From: Clitoria ternatea
Taxonomy: Eukaryota; Streptophyta; Magnoliopsida; Fabales; Fabaceae
Assembly (NCBI GenBank): GCA_037962975.1
Contig: CM075672.1
Coordinates: 122,126,001 to 122,190,000, forward strand
Direction of reading: 5' to 3'
DNA: 64,000 nucleotides
Shown: positions 59,801 to 64,000 of the stretch, piece by piece
Position numbering within the stretch: position 1 is the first letter of the stretch
Layout: each line of letters opens with the position of its first letter
Translations under genes and position numbers: made by a program
Notes under the pieces: model-generated
Told to the model about the DNA's origin: nothing
What the model saw: the letters and a program-made list of their open reading frames with translations, nothing else
Database searches by the model: none

Positions 59801-60802
59801 CAAAGTATGTGTGTGCCTATGTCATGTGATGAGAACATGTATGCTCCACCACTATTGATATGTTATGATGAATAATGGTAGAAGTTAAATAATGTTGTTG
59901 TATGACACATCCTTGTATGATGATGAAACTAATGGGGGGACAATTGAATGACAATGTGTTTGTAGTGAATCGACGAATCAGAGATAATGTCAATAATGAA
60001 TAATGATGGATGATGTTATTGGTCATTTCCTTGAATGGACGATGATTGATATTATTGATGATTGTTGAATGTCATTGTGATTGTGATTGATACAAGTGTG
60101 ATCTTGTATGTATGGTTTGAATTATATTGGTGAATCGTTATGTGTGCCACACTAAATTATAGACAATGATAATGATCAATGAGATGAAAATCCACTAAGA
60201 ATTGTGTGGTGATGTTATTGATGAATAAAGATGAATACGGATGCTAGACATTCCTTTAATATCGATGTAAGATGATTGAATGTTGTTGATGTTTATGATG
60301 CCATTGTGATTGCTGCAAGTATTGACTTGCATGAATGATATAAAGAATTTTGATATGAAATGCCATACTTAAAGCTTGAAACAATGACTAAAACCAATAA
60401 TGATAAAATCCACTAAAAAGTTTTATGGTAGTGTTGGTGAAGATGATGATTGATGAGTGGCATAAAATGATGCATAGTGTGAGAATGCATATGATTGACA
60501 TTTGCGTTACATCCATGGCATATCATACGTTGCCGGTAAGGAATGTTAGGGGATTCCCCCGGTTGTCCCAGTGGGAGGGAGGCTTTGTGCATGAGCATTC
60601 TTGTTGTTCCCCTATGACTCAGTGTGTAAGTCACGAAGCTGCCCATGCTTAGTTACGGGGAGCTGCATGTGGTTAACCCTGTGGGGGGTGGCTCTTGAGG
60701 AGCAAGTGTCCCCGATGGTCCTTGGGATCACAGCTACCATGATATGATTCATGGTTGACCCGCAACACCTCATGTGTTGATGATTATATTGTTTATCGCG
60801 GT
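56884..60802 (+). mobile_element. Solo-LTR family copy C, 3' part cut by Athila insertion
   Basis: It starts TGTAACATCCC like copies A, B and D and shows the same plan: CT-rich block at 57365-57490, the GAATTCC-CTAACACAAT landmark near 58600, the CTCGAGGTAGGAGATGAGTTTACA block near 58820, and palindrome pairs at 59215-59515. Sequence divergence from B and D is clearly higher. The 3' end is not reached before the Athila LTR at 60803. A short ORF set at 60413-60652 is incidental. Confidence 0.75.
59215..59515. repeat. TGAATCGATTCA palindrome pairs, copy C
   Basis: Ten copies in five pairs, three of them mutated (TGAATCAATTCA, TGAATTGATTCA, TAAATCGATTCA-type). More pairs than in B (three) or D (four). 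Confidence 0.88.
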
Positions 60803-62338
60803 TGTTAGATCATAAATTTACAATAAATTTGTTAATAAAAAGTGTGTTAAAATTAATAAAAATTTGTTCAAAATATTAGAAATTTAGATTTTAATTGTAA
60901 TAAATAGAAGTTATTGGAAATTATCTTCCTTGATCAATTTTCTCTAGTTTTGTAGTGAAAAATTAAGGAAATTCAAGAGAAAATTCAAGATCTGGAGAGC
61001 TGACGCGTAGCATCAACTCCACACGTAGTGTGGGAAGTTTTGATGCTGATGCTACGCATCACACCCACGCGTAGCGTCAGAAGCTACGTGGCCTCCACTT
61101 CCAGGTGGCCAAGCACTCTGCCAAGTGGCCCATAATTGACCAACCCACCAGCAGCTAATGTCCAAACGCTATTGGGAGATAGAGGCCATATTGTCTGAGC
61201 ATTATTTGATTAAATTATTCTTAATCATGGCCACTTAATCATGCGTTTAATGGAGGCTGAGTCAGGACCCGACGCTACACGCCAAGCTGACGCTACACGT
61301 GAGGACCCTTCCTCAGCCCTATAAATAGGCCATTCTCAAGGTACTGTAGGCATTCTATTCTTCATCCAGTAGCTTCTTTTCTCTCTTTTCACTCGAGTTT
61401 GAGTGTTTTTTTTGTGAGTTTGTAATCTAGAGTAGTTTCTAGATACTTAAGAGTGTTGTGTAGTATTGTGATTGTTTGTATCGTGAAGTGTTTCCACGCC
61501 TTCGTAATGTCGACCTCTGTAAGTGTTGATTTTACTTTTACCATGTGTAACTAATTTGTTTATGTTGGAATTGGTGAACTAATCTATTGAGTATGATATT
61601 GTAAATTTGACCTCTGCATGTTTATGATTCAAGTGCCGTGTTAGTATTTCAATCTTTTATTAGTATAAACGTCAAACGGGAGAATGATTTTTATGCGTAT
61701 TTAAACTTATTTTATTAGTGTGAATGTCAAATGGGAGAATGATTATTCTTGCCGTATTAAAACCTGTTTTAATGAAAGTAAAACTTGAAATACCCTTAAT
61801 ATACCAATTACTAGGGATAGAGTTGGTAATTATTGTTGTGTTAAGGCCAGGACTTAAAGCAAGTTTTTACTAAGAAAGCATATGAGGGATCAGACTTTAT
61901 GGTAATTATTTAGAATTTATATCACGAGGGATCGGTTATAATGATTTTAAGCTGCAATGACATGAACTTGATGATTAAATATGCATGTCTTGAGTTTCTT
62001 CATTATGTTCTAGAAAGGGGATTCAAATTCCAACATAATTTGTCAATTTGTGTTTTCACCTCAAGTGTCTGAGCTATTCTGAATTACATCTCAACTTTTT
62101 AGATAGATTTTATATTTACCATCTTTTTACCACATGAACAAATCAACCATTAAATTTTGTGAATATTGTATAAATTATGTATAAATTACTCTTTTTAAGT
62201 TTAGAAACTTTTACCATAGTAAATAAAGAATTACTGCGACTACTTAATATTCAATCCTTGTGGGAACGATAACTAAATTTGAAAACTACAAACGATTGGT
62301 GCGTTTGCCAATAGAAGGCCTTTACAAAAGCCTCAACA
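60803..62338 (+). repeat. Athila 5' LTR
   Basis: About 1536 bases from TGTTAGATC to GCCTCAACA, placed by its TG...CA ends and the primer site a few bases downstream. It includes GACGCTACGCGT-type palindromic words at 60995-61080 and 61268-61300, and a TATA box at 61320. The exact borders are inferred because the 3' LTR is not visible. Confidence 0.65.
61320..61329 (+). promoter_or_regulatory. TATA box of Athila LTR
   Basis: TATAAATAGG preceded by a GC-richer region; the typical plant core promoter form. Confidence 0.7.
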
Positions 62339-62345
62339 AGTTTTC

Positions 62346-62363
62346 TAGCACCATCGCCGGGGA
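62346..62363 (+). other. Primer binding site, tRNA-Asp type
   Basis: TAGCACCATCGCCGGGGA differs from the tRNA-Asp complement used by Athila/Calypso elements at four positions, three of them G to A. It starts seven bases after the inferred LTR end. Confidence 0.8.
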
Positions 62364-62653
62364 TTGAATTTATTCAGTAAAACAATAAATTTTTAATTAC
62401 CGTGGTAAATTGTTTTACCTTAGTTAAATTTTCAATTTTACTTTTTACTTATTCGTTCATTTATTTACTTTTTATTATCATTGTTACACTAACCTTCTTT
62501 GTCTAGTTTGTGTATGCAAACCCGATCTTTTGCCGGAAAAATCTTCTTTGATCTTGAGATCGAAAAGTTTGTTAAAAAATCAAATCTTTGAAATCTAAAA
62601 CACAAATCGCTTCTTCTACTTCATCTTCTTTTCAAATTTCTGAAAATTCTAAC

Positions 62654-63868
62654 ATGGCTGCTGAACAAAGAAGAACATTGGGACAATTTGTTGTTATCAA
62701 TAGACCACCCCGAGTTTCAGGAATGTACCAAGGACCTGTTGCTGTGGTGGAGATTAAACCTGTCACACTAAATATAATTCAAAACAATCAATTTGCTTGC
62801 CTAAATCATGAAGAACCGTATGAGCACTTAACTATTTTTTATGAATTATGCAGCACAATTGGTTTTGAACCCAATCAAGAAGAATCTGTTTATATGAGAT
62901 TATTTCCTTTTTCTTTGGTTGAGAAAGCTAAAGAATGGTTTAAATCTTGTCCACCTGGTAGTTTTGCAAACTAGTCCGATGTTGAGAAAATTTTTTTGAA
63001 AAGATTTTATTCCCCTTCAAAATACTTTGAAGTCATGACAATAATTCATTCTTTCTCACAAAATAATGATGAGTCCTTAGGAGAAACATGGGAACGATTC
63101 AAAGAACTTTTGTGAAAATGTCCAAATCACAATTTGGATGATGCTGAAAATGTAAGGACCATTTATCATGGTTTATCACCTTAGTTCATCATGGTGCTAG
63201 ATGTTTGTGTAGGTGGTTCTTTAATGAACAAAACTGTGGAGGAAGCAATAGAGATATTGGAAACAATGTCCATTAGTGACCGACAAGCAAAACATGAAAG
63301 AGGTAATGTATCAAGGAAGCCAGGTATGCTGGAATTGGGAGTGAATGATGCAACATTGGCTCAGCAAAAATTACTGACACAACAAATCAAACCGATGAGC
63401 AAACAACTTGAAAAATTATAAATTGCTCAATTGTCATCACCACCCCCTGCTCAATTAAAATAATGTATGTATTGCATGGGCGAACAACCATGTGGTTATT
63501 ATGCGCCTGATAGAAATAAACAAGAGCACGCCAATTTTCTGATCCATCAAAGAATACTATTAGGTAATTTTCCTATCAATCTAGGTAATTCTTTTCCTAA
63601 CAATTTTCCATAGGGATGGCAGAATCAGAACTTGGGCTGGAGACAAGATGCTGGACCTTTCAACCAACCTCTTAACAATCAATTTAAGCAACAACAACAA
63701 TCATAGACTAACAATGCAAGATTGACAAGGATTGAGGAATCTATCCTACAGTTATTACAGTTTGTGGAAACAAATGAAGCTACTCGAAAAGCATCAGATT
63801 TGCAAATGGGTCAGCTAGCAAAGGAAATAGCTGAATTGAAAAGTTCTAGTTTTACTGCAAACACCTAG
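62654..63868 (+). pseudogene. gag: Athila gag pseudogene
   Basis: The first ATG in context is at 62654 (MAAEQRRTLGQF). The capsid-like domain shows EEPYEHLTIFYELCSTIGFE, RLFPFSLVEKAKEWFKSCPP and, past a TAG at 62972, a KRFYSPSKYFEVM block. Further stops lie at about 63114, 63182, 63419 and 63461. They mostly fall where Trp, Arg or Gln is usual. A weak Cys-rich motif CMYCMGEQPCGYY lies near 63468. The tail includes FVETNEATRKASDLQMGQLA and ends at a stop at 63866-63868; a Lys/Glu-rich run continues to the window edge. Not functional as it stands. Confidence 0.85.
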
Positions 63869-64000
63869 AACCTAAGAGATCAATGTAATGTTGTTTTCTT
63901 GAATGCTGAAATCGATTGTAATGAAATTTGTGAAAAGAATGAAAAGAAAGAAAAAGAAAAGAAAGAAAGTGAAAAAGAAAAAAAATCAAAAAATTAAAAA

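Larger units (their letters stand above)
60803..64000 (+). mobile_element. Athila-type Ty3/gypsy element, 5' part (runs off the window)
   Basis: A 1.5 kb LTR is followed by a primer site matching tRNA-Asp at 14 of 18 bases and by an Athila-type gag. This combination is characteristic of the Athila/Calypso lineage. Pol and the 3' LTR lie beyond the window. It inserted into solo-LTR copy C. Confidence 0.85.

Overview
The window is plant nuclear DNA made almost entirely of nested transposable elements. There is no bacterial-style gene organisation: coding regions are split by GT-AG introns, and the element types are plant CACTA transposons, plant Ty3/gypsy, Ty1/copia and Athila-type LTR elements, plus very long solo LTRs. 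A eudicot is likely and a legume is my best guess, judged from the LTR style and the short palindromic repeats. That guess is inference; no host gene in a native setting fixes the species.

Layout, left to right. (1) 1-1680 is AT-rich spacer. (2) About 1681-7628 is a decayed Ty3/gypsy gag-pol on the + strand; its 3' part continues after an insertion at 7629-15823. That insertion is a solo LTR (copy A), itself split by a 5.1 kb solo LTR (copy B, 10378-15462) with target duplication AGCGA. (3) 16556-29534 holds a CACTA-type left end, an unidentified intron-containing gene fragment (minus strand) and an 8.0 kb CACTA element, 'CACTA-1' (19649-27649, TSD TAT). CACTA-1 has an internally deleted TNP2 gene and a broken second gene with a Ulp1-like cysteine protease end. 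Another CACTA right end lies at 29534. (4) 31844-41193 is a decayed Ty1/copia element split in gag by a 5.1 kb solo LTR (copy D, 32609-37705, TSD CAAAT). (5) 42435-55991 is 'CACTA-2', a 13.6 kb element with TSD TTG. Its two genes read through completely with in-phase introns, giving an about 1154-residue TNP2 transposase and a 437-residue second protein. Between its left end and transposase it carries two copied host gene pieces on the opposite strand: exons 1-2 of an R2R3-MYB gene and an almost complete TPX2-family gene with introns kept. (6) 56884-60802 is a fourth relative of the solo-LTR family (copy C), cut by an Athila-type gypsy element (60803 to the window end) with a 5' LTR, a decayed tRNA-Asp-type primer site and a broken gag.

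How it fits together: CACTA-2 is the only element with intact genes. The retroelements and CACTA-1 have accumulated stop codons, mostly where Gln, Trp or Arg is expected, as in old methylated repeats. The most interesting content is the double gene capture and gene arrangement of CACTA-2, a foldback shared by the two CACTA elements upstream of TNP2, and unrelated palindromic motif arrays found repeatedly inside the long LTRs.
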